Of a stretch of 64,000 nt of DNA, positions 45,249 to 54,764 are shown piece after piece. The position numbers and the translations under genes are program-made. Source of the DNA: Entomomonas moraniae (GTDB lineage: Bacteria; Pseudomonadota; Gammaproteobacteria; Pseudomonadales; Pseudomonadaceae); NCBI RefSeq assembly GCF_003991975.1, contig NZ_CP029822.1, positions 310,001 through 374,000 of the forward strand. Reading direction: 5' to 3'. The first letter of the stretch is position 1. Each line of letters starts with the position of its first letter. Under the pieces are notes generated by a model, which saw only the letters and a list, made by a program, of their open reading frames with translations, was not told the origin of the DNA and ran no database searches.

Positions 45249-48107
45249 GTGACTTTACCTACTAATTTTTTATCAGCAATTAAGTTATTAATTCCTGAAA
45301 ATCGCCTTTTTACAGACCCTATGACAACGTTAGCCTATGGCACGGATGCGAGCTTTTATCGACTGGTTCCTCAATTAGTGATTCGTGTTGAAAGTGAACA
45401 GGAAGTTGTTGCTGTTTTAAAAGAGGCCCACAAGACACAGGTGGCGGTCACCTTTAGAGCTGCCGGAACAAGCTTGTCAGGGCAAGCATCAACGGATTCT
45501 GTGCTTGTTGTTTTAGGAGATCATTGGAATGGGAAAGACATTCGTAATGATGGTTTACAAATTCGCCTACAACCTGGTGTCATCGGTGCTCAAGCTAATA
45601 AATGGTTATTGCCGTATGGGCAAAAAATTGGCCCTGATCCCGCATCGATTGATACCTGTAAAATTGGTGGTATTTTAGCCAATAACGCCAGTGGCATGTG
45701 TTGTGGTACAGCGCAAAATAGCTACAGTACGATTCGAGATATTCGGGTGGTATTGGCTGATGGTACCGTGTTAGACACAGAACAAGCAGATAGTGTTGAG
45801 GCTTTTAAACAAAGCCATGGAGAGTTACTTGAGAGGTTAGCGCATTTAGGGCAAGAGGTCCGAGCTAATACGACATTAGCTGATAAGATTCGTCATAAGT
45901 ATCGCTTAAAAAATACCACAGGCTTATCGATTAATGCGCTGGTTGACTATGATGATCCGATTGATATCTTAAAGCATATTATGGTGGGATCGGAAGGAAT
46001 TTTAGGTTTCATCAGTGCGGTGACTTATAATACAGTACCAGAGCACCCCTATAAAGCCAGTGCTTTCATTGTCTTTCCTGATATTGAAACCTGCTGTAAA
46101 GCTGTACCGATTTTAAAGCAACAACCTGTTTCTGCGGTCGAGTTATTAGATCGTCGAAGTCTTCGCTCAGTAGAGAATAAACCCGGCTTGCCAGAGTGGG
46201 TTAAAACGTTATCGGATAATGCTTGTGCCTTATTGATTGAGTCTCGTGCGGCGAGTGCTAGTTTGCTGAGTGAGCAGCTTAAGCAAATTATGGCTTCCAT
46301 CCAACCATTCCCAATGGAACAAAAGATCGATTTCACGCAAAATCCTAATGAGTACGGTAAGTTATGGGCTATTCGTAAAGGTACGTTCCCTGCGGTAGGC
46401 GGCGTGCGTAAAATGGGGACTTCTGTCATTATCGAAGATGTTACGTTCCCCATTGAGCGTTTAGCTGAAGCGGCAAATCGTTTAATCGAGCTTTTCGAAA
46501 AACACCATTACGATGAAGCTATTTTATTTGGTCATGCATTAGATGGTAATTTACACTTTGTTTTTACTCAAGACTTTAATAATCCAGAGCAAGTGGCACG
46601 TTATTCTGCGTTTATGAATGATGTGACTCAGTTAGTTGCGGTTGATTTTGGTGGGGCACTTAAAGCTGAACATGGCACAGGGCGTAATATGGCACCGTTT
46701 GTTGAGTTAGAGTGGGGGGCTGATGCATGGCAGCTGATGTGGGATATTAAGAAGCTGTTTGACCCTAAACATATTTTAAGTCCTGATGTGGTGTTGTCAA
46801 AAAATAAAGAACTGCATTTACAAAACTTAAAACCTTTACCAGAAGCAGATGAACTGGTTGATCGTTGTATGGAGTGTGGCTTTTGTGAACCTGTTTGCCC
46901 TGCGAAGGATTTAACTTTATCACCCCGTCAGCGTATTGTGATTTGGCGCGATATTCAGGCTAAAAAACGGGCAGGGCAGAATGTGGACCAGTTAATGGAG
47001 CAGTATCAGTATTATGGCATAGACACTTGTGCCGCCACTGGATTATGCAGTATGCGTTGTCCTTTAGAGATTAATACAGGAGCATTAGTTAAAAAGTTAC
47101 GAGCTGAAGCAGCCAATCACCCTAAAATGGCTAATTGGTTGGTGAATCATTTTGCTACAGGGTTTAAAGGAGTGCGCTTTACGTTAGCAGTCGCCGCGAA
47201 AGGGCAAGCAGTGCTAGGTACGCCGATGATGGAAAATATTACCCATGGTTTACGTAAATTAACCGGTAATCGCCTGCCTCGTTGGTCAAGTGCTATGCCT
47301 AAAGCAGCAAAACCTTTACGTTTTGTTCCACCTGCCACTGATAATCGACCACGGGTTGTTTATTTTACAACCTGTGTATCGCGGATGATGGGACCTGCTG
47401 TGAGGGATTTTGACCAAGTGCCTTTAGTTGAAAAAACTAAGCAATTACTGGTTAAAGCAGGTTATCAAGTGGTGTTGCCCGAATGGGTTAACTCCTTATG
47501 CTGTGGTCAACCCTTTGATTCAAAAGGCTACCCTGAGCAAGCATTGCAAAAAGAGAATGAGTTGATTGGTGTCTTGATGGAAACCACTCGCCAAGGTCAA
47601 GACCCTGTGTACATTGATACAAGTTCTTGCAGTTTGCATCTGATTGAGGCGGTTAAAAAGCGCGGTGTGAATTTAAATGTGTATGATTCGGTAGATTTTA
47701 TACATCAGTTTTTATTGGAGAAACTTGATTTTCATCCCCTTGATGAAAACATCGCGTTGCATATTACTTGCAGTAGCCGCCATTTAGCAGAAAATCAGGC
47801 GTTTATTGATATTGTGAGAAACTGTACAACTAAACAAGTGGTCATTCCGGAAGATATCTATTGTTGTGGTTTTGCTGGTGATAAAGGGTTTAATACACCA
47901 GAGCTTAACGCCCACTCGTTACGCCATCTCAAAGAAGAGGTTAAACACTGTAAACAAGGGGTTTCAAATAGTCGTACTTGTGAGGTTGGGTTAAGTGAGC
48001 ACAGTGGTATTGATTACCGTAGTATTGTGTATTTGCTAGACAGTGTTACAAAGGAAAAGAAGTTTAGTGTGCCAGATACTGCTTTACAATCTTGGTCACT
48101 CAATTAG
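45249..48107 (+). CDS. dld: FAD/Fe-S D-lactate dehydrogenase, Pseudomonas Dld-like
   Basis: 952 residues from the GTG at 45249 (MTLPTNFLSAIKLLIPENRLF); a TTG at 45201 would add 16 residues. The N-terminal FAD-binding PCMH domain shows VTFRAAGTSLSGQ and IGPDPASIDTCKIGGILANN; the C-terminal FAD oxidase domain ends near LKAEHGTGRNMAPF. Two 4Fe-4S clusters follow (CMECGFCEPVCP and CAATGLCSMRCP, residues ~545-630), then two CCG domains (SLCCGQPFDSKG, IYCCGFAGDKGF). This fused layout matches the Pseudomonas quinone-linked D-lactate dehydrogenase; D-2-hydroxyglutarate is an alternative substrate. No lactate permease or regulator adjoins it. Confidence 0.88.
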   Translation: MTLPTNFLSAIKLLIPENRLFTDPMTTLAYGTDASFYRLVPQLVIRVESEQEVVAVLKEAHKTQVAVTFRAAGTSLSGQASTDSVLVVLGDHWNGKDIRNDGLQIRLQPGVIGAQANKWLLPYGQKIGPDPASIDTCKIGGILANNASGMCCGTAQNSYSTIRDIRVVLADGTVLDTEQADSVEAFKQSHGELLERLAHLGQEVRANTTLADKIRHKYRLKNTTGLSINALVDYDDPIDILKHIMVGSEGILGFISAVTYNTVPEHPYKASAFIVFPDIETCCKAVPILKQQPVSAVELLDRRSLRSVENKPGLPEWVKTLSDNACALLIESRAASASLLSEQLKQIMASIQPFPMEQKIDFTQNPNEYGKLWAIRKGTFPAVGGVRKMGTSVIIEDVTFPIERLAEAANRLIELFEKHHYDEAILFGHALDGNLHFVFTQDFNNPEQVARYSAFMNDVTQLVAVDFGGALKAEHGTGRNMAPFVELEWGADAWQLMWDIKKLFDPKHILSPDVVLSKNKELHLQNLKPLPEADELVDRCMECGFCEPVCPAKDLTLSPRQRIVIWRDIQAKKRAGQNVDQLMEQYQYYGIDTCAATGLCSMRCPLEINTGALVKKLRAEAANHPKMANWLVNHFATGFKGVRFTLAVAAKGQAVLGTPMMENITHGLRKLTGNRLPRWSSAMPKAAKPLRFVPPATDNRPRVVYFTTCVSRMMGPAVRDFDQVPLVEKTKQLLVKAGYQVVLPEWVNSLCCGQPFDSKGYPEQALQKENELIGVLMETTRQGQDPVYIDTSSCSLHLIEAVKKRGVNLNVYDSVDFIHQFLLEKLDFHPLDENIALHITCSSRHLAENQAFIDIVRNCTTKQVVIPEDIYCCGFAGDKGFNTPELNAHSLRHLKEEVKHCKQGVSNSRTCEVGLSEHSGIDYRSIVYLLDSVTKEKKFSVPDTALQSWSLN

Positions 48108-48123
48108 TACTTTGAATATTGAG

Positions 48124-48150
48124 AAGCCAATCTGTTAGATTGGCTTTTTT
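48124..48150 (+). terminator. Rho-independent terminator of dld
   Basis: AAGCCAATCT (48124-48133) pairs with AGATTGGCTT (48137-48146), a 10-bp stem with a 3-base loop and T tail, 17 bases after the dld stop. Confidence 0.92.
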
Positions 48151-48475
48151 GGGATATTACTTCGGTATTTATCATGATCTTTTGTGATGAGATAGCCAAT
48201 ATTAAAAAAATGCTAAAAGGACTTGACTTATTAATGTGGTTTGAATAATACGAATTAGCTGATGAGGTATTTTGTTAAAAGATAATTTATTTTTATAACT
48301 TATTAATTTTAAATAAAATAATAAAAGATTTAAAAGTAATAAATTTAGTATATTGCCCGTCTTTATCGTGCTTTGTAGCATTTTTTAAACTATTATTAAC
48401 ATACTTATCCACAGCTTTTGTGGATAACTGTGATGAGTATTTTGAGAGTTTGAACTGATGGCAGCGCATAAAATG
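48151..48475. other. AT-rich non-coding stretch carrying an inverted pair of perfect DnaA boxes
   Basis: No ORF. TTATCCACA (48405-48413) and TGTGGATAA (48419-48427) are two exact consensus DnaA boxes facing each other with a 5-base spacer (GCTTT); together they also form a 9-bp hairpin. Directly before them, ~48280-48400 is almost pure A/T. The replication origin of Pseudomonadaceae lies beside dnaA/rpmH, so this is not the expected oriC place. The boxes could titrate DnaA or regulate the downstream gene. Confidence 0.6.
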
Positions 48476-48503
48476 TAGACGACTTTTTTATTTGTGGTAT
48501 AGT
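48476..48503 (+). promoter_or_regulatory. Candidate promoter of the cptA-like gene
   Basis: TATAGT at 48498-48503 with a TAGACG -35-like hexamer at 48476-48481 and 16-base spacing, ~80 bases before the likely GTG start and ~50 bases after the DnaA boxes. Confidence 0.4.
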
Positions 48504-48583
48504 TTTTCCCCAACAAAATTTTGACAGCATGTTATATAAAATATCTCTTTGTTATTATTAGATCTAAGTTATTGGATGGTTTT

Positions 48584-50320
48584 GTGAGTAAAGCTTTTTT
48601 TCAGCATAAGTTTTTTCAGAAAAATGGAATAGGACTTATTTGGTCCTTTTTATTTTTTTGGTATTTTTCTGGAGTTGTACAAGGTCTTATTTATTTCTCT
48701 GGTACAACTGGGTTCGCAGGGCTTAGATCAAGCATCTTTTTAAGCTTTTTATGGCTAATTCCCATTTTGCTCTTTCCTCGATACACGAAGTTATTAGCAG
48801 CTATAATTGGTATTATTTTATGGGCTGCGTCTTTAGCGAGCTTGGGCTATTTTATGCTTTATGGTCAAGAGTTTTCGCAAAGTGTTATCTTTATTATGTT
48901 CGAGTCAAATACGGCTGAAGCCGGGGAGTATCTGACACAATATTTTAGTTATACGCTCGTATTTGTTTTTATTGTCTATAGCATTGGTGCTTATTTATTA
49001 TGGCGTAAAATAACGCCTGTTTATTTACCTAATCATCTCACGCGTTGGGTTGTGAGTATTCTTATTTTTGTGAGTATATTTGGCTATCCATATGCTAATC
49101 GGATGATAAAAAAAGAAGAACCTTTTGCAGTTGCCACTGAGAAAGTGCTTGGCCGTATGGAGCCTGTGACACCATGGACATTGGTTGTTGGCTATTATCA
49201 ATATAAAAAGCAACTTGATAATATGGAAGCGTTATTAACTCATAATGCAGCGTTACCCCCTCTTAAGAATTTAAAGGATGAAAATGCAGATAAGCCTCGC
49301 ACCATAGTATTGGTGATTGGTGAGTCTACTTCGCGTTTGCATATGAGTTTATATGGTTATGGGCGTGAAACTAACCCCATGCTTAAGCAATTGCAAAAGA
49401 CAGACCCTGGATTAGTCGTATTTAATGATGTAGTGGCCTCTCGCCCTTATACCATTGAGATGTTACAGCAAGCTTTAACCTTTGGTGATCAGCATAACCC
49501 TGATGCTTATTTAACAACGCCATCGGTCATGAATTTAATGAAACAAGCGGGTTATAAAACCTTCTGGATTACGAATCAGCAAACGATGACTAAGCGCAAT
49601 ACCATGTTGACGACATTTTCTCAAATGGCGGATCAACAGGAATATTTAAATAATAACCGTAGTCAAAATTCTGAGCAGCATGACGAGGTGGTATTTGAAC
49701 CTTTTGAAAAAGCATTAAAAGATCCCGCCCTTAAAAAGTTTATTATAATTCATCTGCTAGGTACACATATGAATTATAAGTACCGTTACCCTGATAACTT
49801 TAGAAAGTTTAGAGGGGCTGATCCTATTATGCCGAGTGATTTAGATAAGAAAGAAATTGCATTTTATAATAGTTATGATAATGCCGTGCTTTATAACGAC
49901 TATGTGGTAGCGACATTAATTAAAACTTTTAAAGATACGGATCCTTACGGCTTTTTGGTTTACCTCTCTGACCATGGCGAAGAGGTTTATGGTGATAAAG
50001 ATCATGAGGTGATCGGGCGTAATGAGGCAGCACCCACTAAGGGGATGTATACTGTTCCCTTTATGGTCTGGAACTCACCAGCATGGCAGGCTGGGCATCC
50101 TCGTGATTTAAAGAGGTTAGTAGATCGCCCTTACAGTAGCGCTCATTTAATTCATACGTTGTCTGACTTAGCAGGGCTTACTTACGATGAGTATATTCCT
50201 GCACGTAGCTTGGTCAGCCCTCAATATGAGAATGAAACACGGTGGATTGGTAATCCTAAAGTGAAGTTACAATCATTTGATGCGTTGTTTGGTAAACAAA
50301 AAGAAACACAAGCCAAGTAA
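48584..50320 (+). CDS. cptA: CptA-like lipid A/LPS-core phosphoethanolamine transferase
   Basis: 578 residues from the GTG at 48584 (GGATGG just ahead), almost the length of E. coli CptA (577); an upstream TTG at 48521 is less likely. Five N-terminal membrane helices (to residue ~180) are followed by a periplasmic sulfatase-fold domain. VIGESTSRLHMSLYGYGRETNPML holds the catalytic threonine, with DVVASRP, IHLLGTHMNYKYRYP, YDNAVLYNDYVV and YLSDHGEEVY as metal and substrate contacts. It transfers phosphoethanolamine from phosphatidylethanolamine to LPS, reducing negative charge and cationic-peptide binding. CptA versus EptA is judged on the G-E-S-T-S-R-L-H-M-S text; target sugar uncertain. Confidence 0.85.
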   Translation: MSKAFFQHKFFQKNGIGLIWSFLFFWYFSGVVQGLIYFSGTTGFAGLRSSIFLSFLWLIPILLFPRYTKLLAAIIGIILWAASLASLGYFMLYGQEFSQSVIFIMFESNTAEAGEYLTQYFSYTLVFVFIVYSIGAYLLWRKITPVYLPNHLTRWVVSILIFVSIFGYPYANRMIKKEEPFAVATEKVLGRMEPVTPWTLVVGYYQYKKQLDNMEALLTHNAALPPLKNLKDENADKPRTIVLVIGESTSRLHMSLYGYGRETNPMLKQLQKTDPGLVVFNDVVASRPYTIEMLQQALTFGDQHNPDAYLTTPSVMNLMKQAGYKTFWITNQQTMTKRNTMLTTFSQMADQQEYLNNNRSQNSEQHDEVVFEPFEKALKDPALKKFIIIHLLGTHMNYKYRYPDNFRKFRGADPIMPSDLDKKEIAFYNSYDNAVLYNDYVVATLIKTFKDTDPYGFLVYLSDHGEEVYGDKDHEVIGRNEAAPTKGMYTVPFMVWNSPAWQAGHPRDLKRLVDRPYSSAHLIHTLSDLAGLTYDEYIPARSLVSPQYENETRWIGNPKVKLQSFDALFGKQKETQAK

Positions 50321-50371
50321 TGTAGTTTTTAAAGCCATTGTAGATCATTGGCTTTAGTTTTCTAAGTAATT

Positions 50372-50401
50372 AAAAAGCCGATCATTGTGTCGGCTTTTTT
50401 T
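50372..50401. terminator. Bidirectional terminator between cptA and lptB
   Basis: AAAAAGCCGA (50372-50381) pairs with TCGGCTTTTT (50390-50399), flanked by A run and T run, so it works on both strands for the convergent genes. Confidence 0.9.
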
Positions 50402-50425
50402 GTGCGTAGAAAAAATAGGGTAGGG

Positions 50426-51151
50426 TTAAAGACGAAATTCTTGTCCGAGATAAACATCTTTTACGATTTGGCTGCTTAACACTTCATCAGAAGAGCCTTG
50501 AGCGATGATTTTTCCTTCATTAACGATGTATGCCTTCTCACAAATATCGAGGGTTTCTCGCACGTTATGGTCTGTGATCAGAATGCCAATTCCACGGTCG
50601 CGTAAGTGGTAGATGATTTGTTTAATATCGTTAATTGAGATGGGATCTACACCGGCAAAGGGCTCATCTAGCAGAATAAATTTAGGGTTACTCGCCAATG
50701 AACGGGCAATTTCTACACGACGGCGCTCACCACCTGATAAGCTCATCCCTGTATTGTCTCGAATATGGGTAATATGAAACTCATTGAGTAAGCTTTCAAG
50801 TTCTTTTTTACGCTCAGCATGGTTTAGATCTTTTCGTAGTTCTAAGATTGCCATAATATTTTCAGTCACGGTAAGCTTACGAAAGATAGAGGCTTCTTGA
50901 GGTAAATAGCCAATCCCTGCACGGGCACGTCCATGCATGGGGAGGTTGGTGATATTTTCTCCATCAATGGTAATCATGCCTTGTTCTGGATGAATTAATC
51001 CCACGATCATATAGAAACTGGTGGTTTTTCCAGCACCGTTAGGCCCAAGCAATCCAACAATGGTGCCACTCTGAATAGAAAGACTTACACCGTTGACGAC
51101 TTTACGACCATTATAGGTTTTAATCAGGTTACTTGCTGCGAGTGTTGTCAT
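50426..51151 (-). CDS. lptB: LPS export ABC ATPase LptB
   Basis: 241 residues, an ABC ATPase that powers LPS extraction with LptF/G. Walker [16 protein letters not shown]-loop [16 protein letters not shown] signature [14 protein letters not shown] and Walker [16 protein letters not shown] are all present and close to E. coli LptB. It is last in the kdsD-kdsC-lptC-lptA-lptB operon. rpoN, hpf and ptsN, which normally follow lptB in Pseudomonas, are missing here. Confidence 0.97.
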   Translation of the reverse strand: MTTLAASNLIKTYNGRKVVNGVSLSIQSGTIVGLLGPNGAGKTTSFYMIVGLIHPEQGMITIDGENITNLPMHGRARAGIGYLPQEASIFRKLTVTENIMAILELRKDLNHAERKKELESLLNEFHITHIRDNTGMSLSGGERRRVEIARSLASNPKFILLDEPFAGVDPISINDIKQIIYHLRDRGIGILITDHNVRETLDICEKAYIVNEGKIIAQGSSDEVLSSQIVKDVYLGQEFRL

Positions 51152-51154
51152 AGT

Positions 51155-51685
51155 TTATTGCTTCTTCTTTTCAGGTTCTAAGACCATGTTAATACGTCCA
51201 CCCTTACTCGTTGAACCGGTGGTTGTTTTAGTACCACCTACGGCTGAAATTGTGCCTTTTTCTGTATCATAGACCATACGACTACCATTGAAGGTATTGT
51301 TTTTCTGAATGACTTTGGCATTGCCTTCAAGAACAATTTTTTTATTGGCGGTCTGGTATTGTATCATACTGCCATAGGCCTTGATCATCGGCTCATTAGC
51401 AGAAGGAATTTGTTCAAAATAAGCAGGGCTTCCTTGAGAGGTCATGACGTCAACCCCACCGTCTTTATTACGAACAATCGTCACCGTGTGTCCCATTACT
51501 TTCATGGTTCCTTGGGTGATAATGACATTGCCACGGTAAACCAGCACGCCTTTGTTGTTGTCAAGGTCTGCTTTATCCGCTTGGATGTGAATAGGTTGTT
51601 GGCTATCGCTAGGTAATGCATAAGCAGTAGTGTTGTAGGTACCTACGGCGAATATAGCTAATGCAATAAGTGGTTTAATTCGCAT
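51155..51685 (-). CDS. lptA: LPS transport periplasmic protein LptA
   Basis: 176 residues with a signal peptide (cleavage near AYA, residue ~23). The OstA-type beta-jellyroll repeats are seen in PIHIQADKADLDNNKGVLVYRGN, VIITQGTMKVMG and KIVLEGNAKVIQKNNTFNG. It forms the periplasmic bridge between LptC and LptD. The start overlaps lptC by 11 bases and the stop is 3 bases from lptB. Confidence 0.93.
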   Translation of the reverse strand: MRIKPLIALAIFAVGTYNTTAYALPSDSQQPIHIQADKADLDNNKGVLVYRGNVIITQGTMKVMGHTVTIVRNKDGGVDVMTSQGSPAYFEQIPSANEPMIKAYGSMIQYQTANKKIVLEGNAKVIQKNNTFNGSRMVYDTEKGTISAVGGTKTTTGSTSKGGRINMVLEPEKKKQ

Positions 51686-52286
51686 TTTGGCCTCTGTTTA
51701 TTTTTGTCTTCACGTTTGACAAAATTTCTATTTGATTTGTATCCATGTGGGCTTTTACACCATTGCCTGAAGTCTGTCCATCAGGGGCATTGAAAATAAC
51801 ATAATCGTTTGATTCAGCATATTTTTTATTAGCATAAACATTGACTTTGCCATATTTAACTGGGTCCGTGTCATTGGCTTGTTGGCCTATTTCAAAACTG
51901 TTCACGCCACCTTTTTCATCGGCTTGTATGCCTTTAACATCGTTAATAAGCACAATTGTGTCGCCTTTTGGGCCAACTTCACCTTTGTTACTGGTGATTT
52001 GCCAAGGACTGGTCTGGTTTTTGTACAATAATGCTTTAGGTTTTACTAGGTAACTAATGTCTTTTTCTTGTACATGCGTTAATTTATCGGAAGTAATGTT
52101 GTAATCAACAGAACCATCGGTTTTATATTGGGTAACATCCAGATCATCTGCAAAGTAGTCGATGGTGGCATCCTTTTTATATTTGCTGTCTATTTTCAAT
52201 GTATCATCATCAAAATACTCAAAGACAGCCACTACCATAATCAGTAGCAGTAAGATGCCTAGTTTGTAAAGGAGACTTTTACTCAT
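51675..52286 (-). CDS. lptC: LPS transport protein LptC
   Basis: 203 residues: one N-terminal helix (LLYKLGILLLLIMVVAVFEYF) then a periplasmic jellyroll domain with DYFADDLDVTQYKTDGSVDY and ITSNKGEVGPKGDTIVLINDV. It docks LptB2FG to LptA. The start shares one base with the kdsC stop and its end overlaps lptA, so translation of the whole group is coupled. Confidence 0.92.
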   Translation of the reverse strand: MSKSLLYKLGILLLLIMVVAVFEYFDDDTLKIDSKYKKDATIDYFADDLDVTQYKTDGSVDYNITSDKLTHVQEKDISYLVKPKALLYKNQTSPWQITSNKGEVGPKGDTIVLINDVKGIQADEKGGVNSFEIGQQANDTDPVKYGKVNVYANKKYAESNDYVIFNAPDGQTSGNGVKAHMDTNQIEILSNVKTKINRGQNAN

Positions 52287-52807
52287 TATAAATACTGTTG
52301 TTGGAGGGTATCTAATTGCCCTCGTGCAGATAATATCAGTTCACAAAATTCACGAACTGCCCCTTTGCCGCCTCTTGCCTGTGTAACAGCCAATGCATGC
52401 TTTTTTACAAAGTCGTTAGCATTAGCAGTTGCCATGCCAATACCTACTTGTCTAATGGCTGCTAGGTCGGGTAAGTCATCACCTAAGTAGGCCACTTGTT
52501 CATAATCATAAGCGGTTTTGGCTAATAGTTCATTTAGTGCCGTTAGTTTGTCTTCGCGCCCATGAAAATAGTGCTGTATGCCTAAGCTTTTGGCGCGGTT
52601 TTCTACAATAAGGCTACTGCGACCTGTAATGATAGCGGTTTCTATCCCCATTTTCATTAACATTTTAATGCCTAACCCATCGAGTACATTAAATGTTTTA
52701 AACTCTGTCCCGTCAGGCAGAAAATAAAGTCGGCCATCAGTCATTACACCGTCAACATCAAAAACAGCCAGTTTGATTTTTTTTGCTCGTGCATTGAAAT
52801 CATTCAT
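52286..52807 (-). CDS. kdsC: 3-deoxy-D-manno-octulosonate 8-phosphate phosphatase KdsC
   Basis: 173 residues, HAD superfamily C0 type. It removes phosphate from Kdo-8-phosphate. Motif I is LAVFDVDGVMTDG, motif II ITGRSS, the lysine is in the EDKLTALNELL segment, and motif III/IV is VAYLGDDLPDLAAI. Tetrameric cytoplasmic enzyme. It sits between kdsD (1 base away) and lptC. Confidence 0.96.
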   Translation of the reverse strand: MNDFNARAKKIKLAVFDVDGVMTDGRLYFLPDGTEFKTFNVLDGLGIKMLMKMGIETAIITGRSSLIVENRAKSLGIQHYFHGREDKLTALNELLAKTAYDYEQVAYLGDDLPDLAAIRQVGIGMATANANDFVKKHALAVTQARGGKGAVREFCELILSARGQLDTLQQQYL

Positions 52808-52808
52808 A

Positions 52809-53783
52809 TTAAATCACACCTGCACGGGTTAAGTCATGGATATGGAGTACACCAATGAGGTTATTTTGATCGTCGACAATAGGCAGTACACTTATTTTAT
52901 GGTCATCCATAATTTTAAGTGCCTCAGCCGCTAGCATATCAGCTTTTGCTGTTTTGCTGTGGCTTGTCATCACCTGGTCTAGGGTTAGCTTACGGATATC
53001 GCTTGCACGATCAAGTACCCGTCTTAAGTCACCATCGGTGAACACGCCTAGTAGTTTGTTGTTTGCATCAACAGCCAAGGCAATCCCTAATCCTGCACGA
53101 GACATTTCAAGCAATACTTGTTTGAGAGGTGTCATGGCGGGTATTTTAGGAAGCTCATCACCTGTGTGCATGATGTCAGAAACTTTGAGTAGTAAACGGC
53201 GACCTAACGCACCACCAGGGTGTGAGAATGCAAAGTCTTCAGCCGTAAAGCCACGCGCTTCAAGTAGGCTGATAGCAAGGGCATCACCAAGCACTAAAGT
53301 CGCTGTTGTAGAAGAGGTGGGTGCAAGATTTAATGGGCAAGCTTCTTCTTTGACGCTGATGTCTAAGTTAACATCAGCAGCTTTGGCTAAGGCTGAATTA
53401 GCATTGCCTGTCATACTGATGAGCTTGATACCTAAGCGCTTAATTAATGGTAATAAAGTAATAATTTCAGTGGTTGAACCTGAGTTGGAAATGGCTAAGA
53501 TGACGTCTTGCTGGGTAATCATCCCCATGTCACCATGGCTCGCCTCAGCAGGGTGTACAAAAAAAGCAGGTGTGCCTGTGCTGGCAAGCGTAGCTGCAAT
53601 TTTACGGCCTATATGGCCTGATTTTCCGATGCCTAAAACAACAATACGGTCTTGTGCGTTGAGTATTAGCTTACACGCTGTTACAAAGTTTTCATCGATA
53701 TGGTCTTTTAGTGCATCAATCGCTTGCAGTTCTAATTCTATGGTACGCTTAGCAGTTTTAATAAAGCTAGTATCATTTTGCAT
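52809..53783 (-). CDS. kdsD: D-arabinose 5-phosphate isomerase KdsD
   Basis: 324 residues. It converts ribulose 5-phosphate to arabinose 5-phosphate, the Kdo precursor. The N-terminal SIS domain (~35-175) has VLGIGKSGHIGRKIAATLAS, HPAEASHGDMGMI and ISNSGSTTEI; two CBS domains fill ~205-320 (GVFTDGDLRRVL, GVLHIHDLTRAGVI). It is the first gene of the LPS operon and divergent from mlaF across a 171-base AT-rich spacer. Confidence 0.96.
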   Translation of the reverse strand: MQNDTSFIKTAKRTIELELQAIDALKDHIDENFVTACKLILNAQDRIVVLGIGKSGHIGRKIAATLASTGTPAFFVHPAEASHGDMGMITQQDVILAISNSGSTTEIITLLPLIKRLGIKLISMTGNANSALAKAADVNLDISVKEEACPLNLAPTSSTTATLVLGDALAISLLEARGFTAEDFAFSHPGGALGRRLLLKVSDIMHTGDELPKIPAMTPLKQVLLEMSRAGLGIALAVDANNKLLGVFTDGDLRRVLDRASDIRKLTLDQVMTSHSKTAKADMLAAEALKIMDDHKISVLPIVDDQNNLIGVLHIHDLTRAGVI

Positions 53784-53954
53784 TGGCTAACTACATCTTG
53801 GGTAATTAAAAGTACAATTATAGCAATAAAACATTTTTTGTCTGTAAAGAATATTATTAAATTAAGTGTAATGTCATTTTATCTTTTCATTTATCAGTTA
53901 TTATATAGGGCTAATAAATATGAAATAGTATGACGATGATCTGAGGAGAATGCA

Positions 53955-54764
53955 GTGTCGCAAAAAAGTAGCTATGCTGTTGAACTACAAAATGCGTCGT
54001 TTAAGCGTGGTAGTCGTTATATCTTTAAAGACATTGATATGACGATTGAGCACGGTAAGATAACGGCAATCATGGGGCCGTCGGGTTGTGGTAAAACGAC
54101 ACTGTTGAATTTAATCAGTGGTCAATTGTTGCCCTGTCAAGGCAAAGTGATGATAGATGGCCGTAATATTCCTGATTTAAGTCGTAACCAGTTGTTTGAT
54201 TTACGCAAAGAGATGGGTGTGTTGTTTCAAAGTGGTGCCTTATTCACGGATATGAATGTGTTTGAGAATGTGGCTTTCCCTTTGCGTATTCATACGGATT
54301 TGCCTGAAGCCATGATCCGCGATATTGTGCTGATGAAACTACAAGCGGTTGGTTTACGTGGCGCGGCTGCTTTAATGCCTGATGAGTTATCAGGGGGGAT
54401 GAAGCGTCGTGTTGCTTTAGCACGAGCAATTGCAATGGACCCCCAAGTTCTTTTATACGATGAACCTTTTGCAGGGCAAGACCCTATTGCAATGGGTGTG
54501 TTAGTGCGTTTAATTAAACTGTTAAATGATGCACTGGGCATTACGAGTATTATCGTTTCTCATGATATTGATGAAACCTGTAGTATTGCCGATTATATTT
54601 ATGTGGTGGGTAATGCGCAAGTATTAGGTCATGGTACGCCTGATGAATTGAAAAAAATGGATGATCCAAGGGTTCTGCAATTTATAAGAGGCGAACCCGA
54701 TGGCCCTATTCATTTTCAATTCCCTGCAGGTGATTATAAAGAAGCTTTACTGGGGGAACGTTGA
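53955..54764 (+). CDS. mlaF: Phospholipid transport ABC ATPase MlaF
   Basis: 269 residues from a GTG with GAGGAGA ahead. Walker A IMGPSGCGKTTLL, signature DELSGGMKRRVALA and Walker B LLYDEPFAGQDPIAMG. It powers retrograde or anterograde phospholipid movement with MlaE, D and B, keeping the outer-membrane outer leaflet free of phospholipid. First gene of mlaFEDCB-ibaG-murA (ttg2 in Pseudomonas). Its stop overlaps the mlaE ATG. Confidence 0.96.
   Translation: MSQKSSYAVELQNASFKRGSRYIFKDIDMTIEHGKITAIMGPSGCGKTTLLNLISGQLLPCQGKVMIDGRNIPDLSRNQLFDLRKEMGVLFQSGALFTDMNVFENVAFPLRIHTDLPEAMIRDIVLMKLQAVGLRGAAALMPDELSGGMKRRVALARAIAMDPQVLLYDEPFAGQDPIAMGVLVRLIKLLNDALGITSIIVSHDIDETCSIADYIYVVGNAQVLGHGTPDELKKMDDPRVLQFIRGEPDGPIHFQFPAGDYKEALLGER

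Noticed and set aside
48405-48427. Chromosomal origin oriC
   Set aside because: Only two DnaA boxes, and no dnaA, dnaN, rpmH or gyrB nearby; kept as a finding but not annotated as an origin.
52954-53790. Long plus-strand open frame opposite kdsD
   Set aside because: Antisense shadow of kdsD, serine- and proline-rich in a way typical of the reverse strand.
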